Shown: one piece after another, positions 48,501 to 59,390 of the stretch | How the letters are laid out: each line of letters begins with the position of its first letter | Numbering within the stretch: the stretch's first letter is position 1 | From: Siniperca chuatsi | Lineage: Eukaryota > Chordata > Actinopteri > Centrarchiformes > Sinipercidae | Length of the DNA: 64,000 nt | Assembly: GCF_020085105.1 (NCBI RefSeq) | Contig: NC_058045.1 | Coordinates: 5,842,333-5,906,332, forward strand | Direction of reading: 5' to 3' | Notes under the pieces: model-generated | What the model saw: the letters and a program-made list of their open reading frames with translations, nothing else | The model's database searches: none | What the model was told of the DNA's origin: nothing | Position numbers and translations under genes: made by a program

Positions 48501-49259
48501 GTGTTAGCATGAAAGATTTCCCCCTAAAAACAGCCCCAGACTAAAAGTAAACCGTGTATCTAGAGAATATACCAACTACAAGATGGACTGCCTCGAAGGA
48601 TAAATCATATGACTTAGGTGATACTCTGACTTTTCGTCTTGCGGCACCAACAGGTCAACATGAATGACTGAATCTGCTCCAGATGTTTTTTTGATATGAA
48701 TGCTAATGCATGCTAAACATCAGCAAGTTTCCAATAATTAATATAACATATATAACAGCTATTCAATGTTGTTAACATGCACATAGTATATCACCTCACC
48801 AGCATATATGTAAAATCTTGTGACATGTGAGTTGACCACTGCAGATTTATCAGTTTTGCTGGATTTCTGTAGTATAGAATAGACCAGGGTCCCATTCAGT
48901 GCTCTGGTTAATGTTTACTAACTATGGGTGGTTGCATATCCTGCCTAAGGTAGAGGGTCATCTCGTGCATTCCAGCTCACAAACTGGCTTGTTGTGTGTA
49001 ATTAGGTCAATAGAGCTCTTTACTGGCAAACTCATGAATTATTGATTGGATATAGTCTGCCAATTTGGCAACTTCATTTTCACTGGAGACATTCTGTATA
49101 ATAAGTGAGCTCACAGTTTTAATGGGCATGTAAACTTATAAAGATTGAAAATAATGTAACTGCGTTGGTGAATATAAATTAGGTACTACAAGCTTCAGAG
49201 AGTCGCATGCTGTGCTGTGACTCTCTGTGACACTGTCAAAAACAAGCAACTTCAACCCT

Positions 49260-49620
49260 TACAAAAAAGCACATGTGAATTTATCACGTGCAAAATACAT
49301 TTCACATGTTTTTCACATATAGAGTCCATTTCACACATGGAAAAATTCACATATTGGAACATGTGGTTTAGGACATTGAACTTGTGATACATTTACATGA
49401 TACAGGCAGATTTTCACATATTTCACATGTAAAATGTTAGAAAAATAAATAAATTCACATGTAAAATAAATATGGGTTATCGCACGTAAAATAGCATTTC
49501 ATATGTGATCAAATTACATACTGTATAAGCATATTTGGTTTTTAGACATTTCATACGTCACACACATTTGATATACTTTATGAAATGTTATTTTGCATGT
49601 GAAATTTAACCAAAACCAAA
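49260..49620. repeat. CACATGTG/TTTCACAT-rich degenerate repeat
   Basis: Within about 350 bp there are many copies of TTCACAT, CACATGTGAA, ACATGTGG, CACGTGC, TTCACATGTAAAA and GCATGTGAAAT, on both strands and without fixed spacing. A second cluster lies at 50310-50510. It contains no gene. It may be a diverged palindromic repeat. Confidence 0.6.
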
Positions 49621-50309
49621 TACTGTTAGTTGTGAAAGTTTACACTGAAAACAAGAATTTCATGTGTGATCGAGATCACGAACCAAGTCCCCTGCACACT
49701 CTCTCCACTCTGGGTGACAGTTTTGAAAATTAGCTCAAAGTGTCATGCCATGTCTGATAATTGAATACAACAATGTAAAACATCAGTATGAAACCCCAAA
49801 CTCTTTCTTTCTGCTTTTTGGTGTTCATCTACACTGTAGGTTTCAAAACCTTTAGGGATATGTGTAATTTAATAAGGACAACCCTATCTCCCCTGTACAA
49901 CCCTATCTCCAACAGTTGCACTTGCTAATATGTTTGGGAGTAAAGGTAATACTATCCAGGTATACTATCCAGTTTATGTTCAGTGCTCCAAAGCAGGAAG
50001 TAGTTTGACATCATATCTCAGCGAGAAAGCATAGAGAGCCGTGCTTGTTAGATGCTTGTATGGGTGCACGAAGCATAGGACTTTGATACTAGGAACCAGG
50101 TTCATGCTTCACGTCAGTGTTTACTTTTCTCAAGAAGACAATCTTTTCCCTACCCTTAAACAAGCGTTAAATGTCTAAATATAACCACAAAACCCACAAG
50201 TGTTGTCAATGTTTAATATGTTCAACATGAACATTTTGTCATTATATTCATAAAAATACCAGGGTGGGAGAACTTGGGCAGAATACAAGAGATTTTGCAG
50301 CACAGATGC

Positions 50310-50510
50310 AAAAAAAAAAATCACACATGAAATTCAAGTTTTCACTTTCACAACGAATTCCCCTAGGTTGGTACAGGTGCATGTGGATTTGGGACATTTC
50401 ACATGTGAAATATCTGAAAATCTCACGTACATATATTGTGATTTTTTTTTACATTTGAAATGTATTTTGCATGTGATATAAAATATCTGTGATTTCTTTT
50501 TGTAAAAGTG
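50310..50510. repeat. Second CACATGTG-rich cluster
   Basis: Words TCACACATGAAATTC, ATTTCACATGTGAAATATC (a near-perfect palindrome at about 50396), TTTGCATGTGATAT and TCTCACGTAC match the cluster at 49260-49620. Confidence 0.6.
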
Positions 50511-51549
50511 ATCTTGTGGAGTGGCTGTGTGTCAAAATCTAATTCTAAGACCTTTATTGTGCTCACACGGTCCATTTTACTGAATACATTTGGATTTAAT
50601 CCAGTAGGCCAGTAGGGGCTAAGAGCAAAGTTTTGCCCTGGGGCAACCAAACTGGTTAATCTGGCCACATGACTTGAGACTTGAGAAAATAATTCTCACA
50701 TAACTGGAGAATTATTAGAAGGCTCATGACTTGACATTTGATACAGTAAAGAGCAGAGATTCTGAATAAATGTGCACGTAAAGCCTTACGAACATGATCA
50801 TAAGAGATATAAATAGTGTCTCAAATCAGTTGTGCTTGTGATTATGATGCAAAACATGTGCATTTCTATTTGAAGGCTGATCAGACTTTCAGTAGACTCA
50901 AGCACAATTTGACTTAAGGGTTGTTGATAGAAGCAGACTCTGTCCAAATGGCAGCATTTTCCAGTGAACCTTTGGACTAAATGGAAAAAGTCTTTCTCAG
51001 ACTGTCATGATTTAAGCTCCTTCATCTTTCAACACAGCCGGTCCATGAATAGAAAGAAGCCTGTGAGTCTATTCTGTGGGTTGGCTGGCCTGCAGACTGC
51101 GCTATTGTATAACAGATCATTTTGTGAGGTTTACCAAAATGCAGCTCTTTTGCACTTGCTAGTGTGTTCGCAAGTTCATGATGTCTAGACACACATCCTA
51201 GTGGGTTGGCTGAATGCCCAGCCAATCAGATTTAAATTGACTCACAGGCCAGAACAAACTGAAAATTTTTTAACAGGAAGTGAGATGTGATACTCCTTAA
51301 AAATGGCCAGATGCGTCATATTTGCAGTAATATCTCTGGTTTAAACTGAATTATTGTAGTGAATGTAACCTTGTTTGTATCTAGGAAAAAAAGCTGATTT
51401 CTGTGTACTGAATTCATTACAGAGCCCAATTTGTTACTATGGTCAAAGTCCAGTGTCAGTGAGTTTGAAACTACAGTGACCTCAGTTTGAGGAAATGAGG
51501 CTGCCAGTCAGTATCAAGTCTCAAATCTCTTCTGAAAACAAACTTAAAT
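50511..51549. other. Intergenic, nothing recognised
   Basis: No coding or repeat signal that I can support. Confidence 0.45.
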
Positions 51550-51755
51550 ATTATTGTATTTTTTTCCTTATTGTCATTTTATTTATTTTAGCTTTTATCC
51601 CTGTAATTTGTTTTACCTTATTTTAACCTGATGTATCTTATTTTGCATTTTTTTCTCATTTGCTTTAATTATTGCATCTTGTTAAGCACTGGATTACTTG
51701 TTTTCTTTTGAAAACTGCTCTTCAAATAATAATAATTATTATTATTATCATCATC
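51550..51755 (+). mobile_element. LINE 3'-end with ATT/ATC tail
   Basis: CTTGTTAAGCACTGGATTAC followed by TTTTGAAAACTGCTCTTCAA and a run of AATAATTATTATTATC units. This is the usual terminus of a teleost L2/RTE-like LINE (stop-proximal GC-poor UTR, small-exponent tail). Confidence 0.55.
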
Positions 51756-51789
51756 AGCATACCAAAGTCAGCTGACTGCACTGACCCTA

Positions 51790-51809
51790 TGTGTGTGTGT
51801 GTGTGTGTG
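51790..51809. repeat. (TG)n microsatellite
   Basis: Ten perfect TG units. Confidence 0.85.
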
Positions 51810-52027
51810 AGGTCTTTTCCTTTTATTTTACTCTTTCTTATGAGGACAAATGAGTTACATATGAAGAATCATTTTAGGTATTTTTTAATTCTTGGAAAGG
51901 TAGAGTGATCAGGGGTTGTGACCTTTAACAGAATTAGGATTAAATCCAGCTGTTATAGGGGGACAATTCGTGCTTTGGGTTGTTCTGTTTGGTTAAAACA
52001 AACTCAACATTGTTTTATCAGCTTAGA

Positions 52028-52148
52028 ACTTTTATGACTTCTTTGAATTGTTTCAGAAGTCTGCGCAGAAAATGACATCTGTCTCAGAGATCCCAGCAGT
52101 AAAATGTTGCTAAATATGCTTATAATATTATTATGGCGGGTTTCATGT
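52028..52148 (+). repeat. Copy 1 of a diverged local repeat (X1)
   Basis: Shares ACTTTTATGACTT and then GAATTGTTTCAGAAGTCTGC through GATCCCAGCAGTAAAA with 52658-52790. Its end (CTTATAATATTATTATGGCG to TTTCATGT) is also echoed at 54240-54270 with about three mismatches. Confidence 0.75.
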
Positions 52149-52660
52149 TGTATGTTACATGGAACACACAGCAATCACTTGTAGAATAGCAGGTTAGAAG
52201 TATTTGCTCATTCAGTGTTTGCCTTGTCAGACTCTAAAAGTCATCCTCCTTCTACTTGACAACTGAGACCAGACCGGACCGAAGATCATCTGTTGTATTA
52301 TTGATACCACATCTTGTGTTTGGGCGTACATAATCCATTTGGCTCCCTGCATCTTTCTGCCAAGGGTGTAATAAACCGGCTGGGTTGTATTTTAAAAGGA
52401 AATATTATGAACAGCGTTTAGTGCAGCAGCTTGACTCGTGAAAAGCTATGTTGTTACTTTGCTTAAATAAACTGGGCCATTAGTATGGGAGTGCAGCTGC
52501 AAAAAAATGGCAGAACATGAGAAAATGCAGACTTGGTGAAATATTTTGATTCTTTCTAACAGCAACAAACAGGAGAGGGAAGTAAGGAATAACTAAATTT
52601 GTATGCTGGTTACAGCAGCGTGCTGTACCCCTCCTCAGGCTAAAACAAGACCTGGACTAC
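52149..52660 (+). repeat. 512-bp direct repeat, upstream copy
   Basis: Matches 54790-55301 base for base at a constant offset of 2641, with no indel. I count two mismatches (C/T at 52159 vs 54800, and T/C near 52551 vs 55192). There is no open frame of note, no terminal inverted repeat and no visible target-site duplication. Confidence 0.95.
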
Positions 52661-52790
52661 TTTTATGACTTTTCCGAATTTTACGAGAATTCCTCAAAAG
52701 CCTGATTTTGAATTGTTTCAGAAGTCTGCTTCAGAAAATGACATCTGTCTCAGAGATCCCAGCAGTAAAACGGAGCTAAATACGATGGCT
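52658..52790 (+). repeat. Copy 2 of the diverged local repeat (X2)
   Basis: Partner of 52028-52148, with a roughly 35-bp extra segment after ACTTTTATGACTT and point differences after CAGCAGTAAAA. It begins exactly where the 512-bp repeat ends. Confidence 0.75.
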
Positions 52791-53410
52791 TTTCATATGG
52801 TATATATCTGTGATTGATGCTGACAGTATTTTTTACGCAGCACTATCCCTCCCAAATCTCAAATAATTCTATTTGCATTTCTGTTATTGGAGTATTATAA
52901 CAGCTGAGAGTTCTAACATGGATTTAGACCTCTCTGGGTTCTGAGTGATCCCAAATGTATAAGTAACATCACTCTGTAGGATTCTGTGCATGTATATTTC
53001 TGTGAATAACTTTTTGACAAACAAAAGAAATTTATATTTGTTCACGTATAGCCCATATAACTTACAAAACATGAAATATTTCCTTATGTGGTGTAATGTT
53101 TAATGGTCATTTTGGCATTTTGTCACCTTCAAATGAGCAAGGCAAGCCCAGTTTGTGGCAAAACGAAGGGTTACCACTTCTATACTTAACTACATGCCGG
53201 TTTTGGGTTTTAATAAGGTCAGAAGAAAGGAAAATATTCAAAGGGAACAAACTGGTTGATTTTGCAGTTAATATTATTTACACACACAGCAGTGGGGTCT
53301 GTCTCAAAAAATAGGGAAGTAAAACCGGCGTCAACATGTCCAATTTACCCTAAATATAAACTGCAATTGTGAATAATAGGAGAATGTGCTCACGTGTGGT
53401 GTATTACAAG

Positions 53411-53427
53411 TGTGTGTGTGTGTGTGT
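53411..53427. repeat. (TG)n microsatellite
   Basis: Eight TG units upstream of ppm1h. Confidence 0.8.
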
Positions 53428-53655
53428 CTATGTGTTACGTGTGTTAATATGTAAACGAAGGTCCACTTGTCAGCCCTCTGATGACAGCAGCCAGACCTTG
53501 CCCAGGCGGTAACGTTAGTCGTCACTCCGGGATTACGTACCTTTGACCTCCAGCACAGTCAGCAGCGGGGCCCTAAGCTGCTCACTGAGGCGCCAGTGCG
53601 AACAAATCCACCACCAGCAGCAACCGGTTTGTCACATGACTGGCGTGCAGCGCTG

Positions 53656-53657
<2 letters not shown>

Positions 53658-53729
<72 letters not shown>
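53658..53729 (+). repeat. (TG)36 microsatellite in the ppm1h 5' region
   Basis: 36 uninterrupted TG units ending 159 bp before the ppm1h ATG. An upstream ATG at 53636 reads through it as poly(Cys-Val) and stops at 53810-53812. The ppm1h frame is also open from the repeat to the start codon. Unit count in an assembly of such a tract is uncertain. Confidence 0.95.
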
Positions 53730-53730
<1 letters not shown>

Positions 53731-53734
53731 TTTT

Positions 53735-54130
53735 TATTTCCGCGTTCACAGAGGGAGAGCTGAACTGGATTCTGCGGCCGCTGTGTGTCTGCCTTACGCG
53801 TCGCGAAACTGAGTCTCCGTGCGGGGATCTGTCCGGCGGGGGGGAAACTCACGCATTCGCATCGCTTGGACCCACGCGCTGCAGGACCATGCTCACGCGG
53901 GTGAAATCAGCGGTGGCCAATTTTATGGGAGGTATGATGGCCGGTGGCCCCAACGGTGACCATCCCGGCGGCTCGGATCTGCCGCTGAAATTCCCGTACA
54001 GCAGACCGGAGTTCCTGGGACTGTCGCTGGACGAGATAGAGTGCTCGGCGGATCACATTGCGAGACCAATCCTCATACTGAAGGAGACCAAGCGGCTGCC
54101 GTGGTCCACCGGCTACGCAGAGTGAGTAAC
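53735..54130 (+). promoter_or_regulatory. ppm1h: CpG-rich segment over ppm1h exon 1
   Basis: Sharp rise in G+C and CpG relative to its AT-rich neighbours, with GCGGCCGC, ACGCGTCGCGAAA and repeated CGG/GGCG words. It covers the end of the likely 5' UTR and the first coding exon. It fits a CpG-island promoter; no TATA box is visible. Confidence 0.6.
53889..54121 (+). CDS. ppm1h: Protein phosphatase PPM1H, exon 1 (partial gene)
   Basis: Encodes residues 1-77 plus two bases of codon 78. The start MLTRVKSAVANFMGG is nearly identical to mammalian PPM1H, which fixes the ATG even though the frame stays open upstream. Next come GGSDLPLKFPYSRPEFLGLS, DEIECSADHIARPILILKE and RLPWSTGYA, all strongly conserved. 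Known: PPM1H is a PP2C-family Mg/Mn-dependent Ser/Thr phosphatase. It dephosphorylates LRRK2-phosphorylated Rab8A/Rab10 and p27, and its N-terminal amphipathic helix helps it bind curved membranes. Residues 1-15 here keep that amphipathic pattern (inference). The exon ends GCA-GA before a GTGAGT donor at 54122. It is flanked on both sides by a near-identical 512-bp repeat. The gene runs off the right end of the window. Confidence 0.96.
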
Positions 54131-54239
54131 CTGTATGCGTCCATCTTTTCTTGCACAGCACACAGCATCCTTTGGAAGTGAGCGCGTCCTTCCTGGACCA
54201 CTGAGATCACTCGCCAAGGCGTAAACAAAAGCCCCAGCC

Positions 54240-54270
54240 GCTTATAATGTTATTATGTTGGGTTTCATGT
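54240..54270 (+). repeat. Fragment of the X1 end
   Basis: CTTATAATGTTATTATG then GGGTTTCATGT matches 52118-52148 with about three differences. In the upstream locus this fragment directly precedes the 512-bp repeat; here about 520 bp separate them. Confidence 0.6.
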
Positions 54271-54789
54271 GAGTAGAAAATTAAAAAATAGGCTAAGGTG
54301 CAGCAGCTGGCCTTTCCCCATATATTCCATCAGTGGTAGCCTACATTATATAACACAGTTTCCTTTGGGCAGGCCAAGAACATAAGACATGCACATAACT
54401 TACCTCTCCACCAAACAGACACGGTCGCTATAATCTAGCCTCTCTTCCTTATAGGAATGCCTTATTATTGTGATGGCGTAGTAGATGGAAAAATGCCATG
54501 AAGTGGGCTATAATAAGGTCACTTATCTGTCTAAGCCTACTATTGGTGCAGACAGATAGGAGATCATACTGTAGTGTTGTTCTGTGTTAAGAGATCAACA
54601 GTAAATTGCACCCACAAAGCTAGGTTTTATTTTAAATAGCAAGAACATGTTTTATTGGCATTCATATATGAGGCTAGGCAGGAAAGCTCTCACAAATAAC
54701 AGTCTGTACACAGTCTAATATTAATGGTTTTTTATTTTGCTTTTTGTTATCTCAGTAAAGTTGGTAAAACCTGACTGTATCCTTTTATA

Positions 54790-55301
54790 TGTATGTTATA
54801 TGGAACACACAGCAATCACTTGTAGAATAGCAGGTTAGAAGTATTTGCTCATTCAGTGTTTGCCTTGTCAGACTCTAAAAGTCATCCTCCTTCTACTTGA
54901 CAACTGAGACCAGACCGGACCGAAGATCATCTGTTGTATTATTGATACCACATCTTGTGTTTGGGCGTACATAATCCATTTGGCTCCCTGCATCTTTCTG
55001 CCAAGGGTGTAATAAACCGGCTGGGTTGTATTTTAAAAGGAAATATTATGAACAGCGTTTAGTGCAGCAGCTTGACTCGTGAAAAGCTATGTTGTTACTT
55101 TGCTTAAATAAACTGGGCCATTAGTATGGGAGTGCAGCTGCAAAAAAATGGCAGAACATGAGAAAATGCAGACTTGGTGAAATATTTTGACTCTTTCTAA
55201 CAGCAACAAACAGGAGAGGGAAGTAAGGAATAACTAAATTTGTATGCTGGTTACAGCAGCGTGCTGTACCCCTCCTCAGGCTAAAACAAGACCTGGACTA
55301 C
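54790..55301 (+). repeat. 512-bp direct repeat, downstream copy
   Basis: Partner of 52149-52660 (two mismatches, no indels). Its flanks differ from those of the upstream copy: TTTTATAT on the left, ACAAACACTG on the right. It lies about 670 bp inside intron 1 of ppm1h. Confidence 0.95.
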
Positions 55302-55414
55302 ACAAACACTGATTTAATAGAGTTTACATTTATCTTTGACAGGACATAACTCTGAAGATATGATCTCATCGTCATCAAACACCCACAATCACTTCTACTC
55401 ATGCAGACCCACAT

Positions 55415-55500
55415 AAAGTATCCGGGTGGTCTGGTGGTTAGTGAGGCTGTCTCATAACTATAGAGGTCACAGTTCAGTTCTTGAGGCAATCCTAACTACA
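55415..55500 (+). repeat. tRNA-like relic, possible SINE head
   Basis: TGGTCTGGTGGTTAGTGAGG resembles a pol III A box with D-arm. A TCATAAC anticodon-loop-like segment follows, then GGTCACAGTTCAGTTCTTGA in the place of a B box (consensus GGTTCGANTCC). Box spacing suits a tRNA or tRNA-derived SINE. Stems are imperfect, so it is not a functional tRNA. Confidence 0.4.
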
Positions 55501-55863
55501 CAGTGTGTGACGCGGCAGTTTAGTGCCCTGAATTCATAAATTCACAAAGAAGAGTGAGTTTGTTCTGTGTTCTTTCCTTGGCATAGTCTTATCTTACTGG
55601 GGATTTGCCAACAGCTGGCTGACCAGCAGGCTTTGTTGTTGTGAAATGGAGAAAACTTGAGCCCATATGAGATGATGTGATCCATACAGATCCACTCAGG
55701 AGGGTCAACAGGGTCAGATTCCAATGGATCTCTCTGATAAAACGGAAAGCCAGGATAAATCCTTGTAGTGCATCTGAAGACTTGGTGGTTACAGCTGCCT
55801 GGGTAGCACTGTGAGGGGCTCTTATACCTGATTCTATGATAAAGTCATTGCTTTTTTATACTT

Positions 55864-56017
55864 TCTACATACATAGTAGATGTACATGCAGTATTTATGA
55901 CTGCTAACAGCAATACAAAACAGATACTTTGATTTGCTTCTCTCAAGAAAACATGGTTTGAAGGGAATCTCTGAGTTGGATAAGTGTGTGTATCCTCCCA
56001 ATTTCAGCAAATACTGC
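55864..56017 (+). repeat. Intron direct duplication, copy 1
   Basis: Matches 56608-56768 at roughly 85 percent identity. Shared blocks include ATGCAGTATT, GCTAACAGCAATAC, ACAGATACTTTGATTTG, GGGAATCTCTGAG and TAAGTGTGTGTATCCT. Confidence 0.8.
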
Positions 56018-56049
56018 AATCACACTTATTTTAGAACAATAACCGTTTG

Positions 56050-56275
56050 AGCATTTCAACCATGCTAGCGGCATGGCTCTAGGGGTGGCAATGTTGAACG
56101 GCCGGTCCACCACGTTGGTCCAGACTGAAACATCGCAACAGCTTTCTGTTACCATGACATTTTGCACAGAAACTGGTGGTCCCCAAAACATGAAGCCTGC
56201 TGACTTTGATAATCCTCTGACTTTCCTTTCAGTTTGTACAATACTTTGATTTGGACTCCGATACGACATCAGAGT
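56050..56275 (-). mobile_element. CATGCTAG-ended repeat, truncated copy
   Basis: Starts on + with ACCATGCTAGCGGCATGGCT, the inverted end of the family, then CCGGTCCACCACGTTGGTCC and CCATGACATTTTGCACAGAA. It is lost after about 220 bp at TTTGTACAATACTTTGAT. It lies between the two copies of the local duplication. Confidence 0.65.
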
Positions 56276-56607
56276 CAACATTTAAGTCGTAATTACGACT
56301 GTTAAACTCTGATTTTTCTGAAAGCTCAGATATATCCGACTAAATAATACACATGTGACCAAAAACCAAACAAATATGGACTCCTTAAATCGGCCAGAGT
56401 CTGTCGTTCCATATGTGGTGTTATATTGTCAATGCACAGTATTTTAATCCTCACACAACCAACTCTGTAATCAACCGTCTTGATGATGTTAATGCTCGCA
56501 AGTCGTTAATATGGGAATCTTTCTCTATTGTACCATCCATCCCATATGACATTAAGTACAACCTCACAGAGCTGCAGTAGTGTAGGTGAAGACTCTTAGT
56601 CTTGTTT

Positions 56608-56768
56608 ATCTACATATATGTTAGATGTAACATGCAGTATTCATGACCGGCTAACAGCAATACGAAACAGATACTTTGATTTGGTTCTTTTTCTTTGAAG
56701 ATAATATGGTTTGATGGGAATCTCTGAGATGGTTAAGTGTGTGTATCCTGCCAATTTTGGTGAATATT
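56608..56768 (+). repeat. Intron direct duplication, copy 2
   Basis: Partner of 55864-56017, offset about 744 bp. Small indels near the TTCTTTTTCTTTGAAG segment. Confidence 0.8.
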
Positions 56769-57214
56769 AATCTCAGATCATTCGCTAGAAAATGTCAAAT
56801 CAAAGTGTAGGGTCATGCAGGATGAATTGCACGTCCCCGCTCTGTACTGTGTTTTCCCCCTTCATACCGCTGCCTGTCTATGAGTAGGCCTCACTGAGCA
56901 TTCTGGGGTTATCTTGGGTTATTGTGTTGCTCCCTGTGGAGACGCGAAGAGCAGTTCTGCTTCATGAGGAAGATTCTGATGCACTGTCTCTGAGTGGGTG
57001 CACTGACTGTCAGGTCCAGTGAGCATGATCATTTGAATAAGTCACTGTAACACTATCTTATATTAATATTTGCGATACAGTCAGTAATTTGTAATGTTAC
57101 TAGCTTACATCACCACCTTCAGGTTAGTGCACACATACAACAGTTTGTGCACTTTAAGTAAGTTATTAAAGGCCACCTTTATACAATAATAGCAATTACC
57201 ATTACTATTCATTT

Positions 57215-57300
57215 TAGGTGCAGTCAAATAAAAAAGTGATTGATTAATCAAGGAAATAATTGGTAGATAAATAGATTATGACTAATCATTAGTTGCAGAC
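57215..57300 (+). repeat. End fragment of a GGGCTGCAAC-type repeat
   Basis: TGATTGATTAATCAAGGAAA then GATTATGACTAATCATTAGT and TGCAGAC form the reverse-complement-like terminus of the family with fuller copies at 59166 and 61048. Confidence 0.45.
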
Positions 57301-59165
57301 TTTGTTATATGATTAATTAGCCTGGTGTAGATTCAGTCAGATTCTCTCAGCACCATGGTTGTCTTTTCCTAACCTCTCATAATTTCTGCTCCACATCCTT
57401 TCTTGACCTTTTTAATGTTTCCATTTCCATTTACCTTGTTTACTCCAAGCTACTTTTTGGAGGGAGAACAGGTATGGGACGAGAGAAGGGACAGTGAAAA
57501 CCCAACCACCTAATGTGTAGCTTTAGTTTGGATAAAAGTGAGGTTCAACTCATTGTGGTCTTGAGAACAAATCAAGGCTGGCAATCAGCATTAAAATATA
57601 TAGTACATTTCTGTCCAGTGGTGGAATGATTATGCCAAAGCCAATTCTTTTTCTAAAGTAGCCCGAAGAAGAGGTTCATTAAGAACTGTTAGTGGAACTT
57701 CATCAATAGGAGAGGTCCAATTTTTATGATGGTGTAGCAACAACATGGTCCAAATGGGCTTCACCTGAATTCCCCCTCTTCTCCACGTCTTTCCTCTCTT
57801 CACCTCCTCCAACTTGCTTGTTGGCATAGGAGAGTAATGGCACTGAGAGGGTAATAAATAAGTTGTGACAAAGCTTTCCCACCCACTCATTAATTCCCTG
57901 AATCATTATATTCCCTCAACCAATAACGCATACCCCCGCAACCTCAGCAGCAGTCCGATCAGCGCTTAATCAATATGTGTGTCTGTGGGCTGAACACTAG
58001 CACCACCACTGCATTTTGTATGTTTTGTCTGCAGGTCAGCAGACATGCATGTGTGGGAGGGCATGTCAGTGCTTTGGCTTATGACTGAAGTCTATGAGAT
58101 GGCATACTCAGCATTAATATCTAAGTTAAGGGAAGTGGCAGCTCCAGAGTGTTTCACATTGAAGCAGGTGTTGTTGAATGAACTTAGGGCATGCATGTTC
58201 AGCAAATATTTCTAAGATAAAGAAGGGCTAAAACATGTTGTAAACACCACAAATGCTGTAAATAGGTATGCTGTCCTTCTATTTTTACTGTAGGTTTATC
58301 CATAATACCGTTTGGTTTTTCTTCAGCTTCCCAGTGCTCAATCGCATGATGCAGCTCATGTTCTTGCGCTGCGTCATGTTGTTTCTGCTACATCAACACG
58401 ACACATCGCTCTGAGGCAGAAACAACGTAATGCTGTTTCAGTTCAGTGCCAGCTTTCCCTAACATGTAGCTTAACAATGAGTTACCTTTGAACAAGACAT
58501 GTGATGCGCTGCCACAATCACATCATAGGATCATCTTTGTCATTATTTTAAATGATCTGTTTGTGGAAACTGAGATGTTGCAGCAGAAAGTAGCAAGAGC
58601 ATACAGCCACAAAAATAAGAAATGAAGAGAAAACTAGAATACATACATACATATAGGAATATAGCAAAGAAATACAGATAAAATGTGCAATAAGAAGTTA
58701 TTTAAAACATTTAAAATTCCAAATGTAAATATACAATATGTAAAAGCGGCAGTAATATTGGAATATAAAGATAGGCGTGTGAATGTGCAACAAATACAAA
58801 TACCCAAAATGTGACTTTCTCATGTCAACAGGAGTCATATGCCACGTATACAGAATGATTTAACATACAGTATTTAGTTCAGATGTGTTCACCTGGATAT
58901 GTGATTACTCCTTATGGAACTTTAAACAGGATTTGAATTAAGTGCTGGATGAATGTAGAAAATCACTTACAGTATAGGCAGTGCAGTGGTTCAATAGCTA
59001 ACCTGAAAAACTATAATTACCTGTGTGTTTGTAGAAGTCATTGCCTCCAGGTCAGCTTTTTCGCAACTTGGCATCACTTTCGTGTGCTTTTGGTTGTGCA
59101 AGAAGTTGGCAACAAAGGATGATCCAGTACAGAGCAGCGATCCAGTTTTCACTATTTAGCTGTAT

Positions 59166-59390
59166 TTAGGGCTGCAACTAATGATGTTTTCCATTACCAA
59201 TTAATATCTCTATTATTTTTGCAAAATAATAATTCATTGTCCAGTCTATAAAATATTAAAAATAGTGAAAAATGCCCATCACAAAGTCAAAGTTTTTGTT
59301 TTGTCTTACCAACCGCATCATTGCATATCAAAATTGTTGTCTATTCATTTTCTGTTGATCAACTAATTCATTATTTGTGTAGTTTTACTT
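59166..59390 (+). repeat. GGGCTGCAAC-type dispersed repeat
   Basis: Starts TTAGGGCTGCAACTAATGAT. It then has CAATTAATATCTCTATTATT, CCAGTCTATAAAATATT, AAAAATGCCCATCACAAAGT and TTGATCAACTAATTCATT. The block order matches 61048-61350. It is a widespread teleost non-autonomous repeat by memory. Confidence 0.6.

Noticed and set aside
53543..53852. Cys-Val and Thr-His repeat frames across the TG tract
   Set aside because: Produced by the microsatellite. Kept only as a uORF/frame-switch hypothesis, not as proteins.
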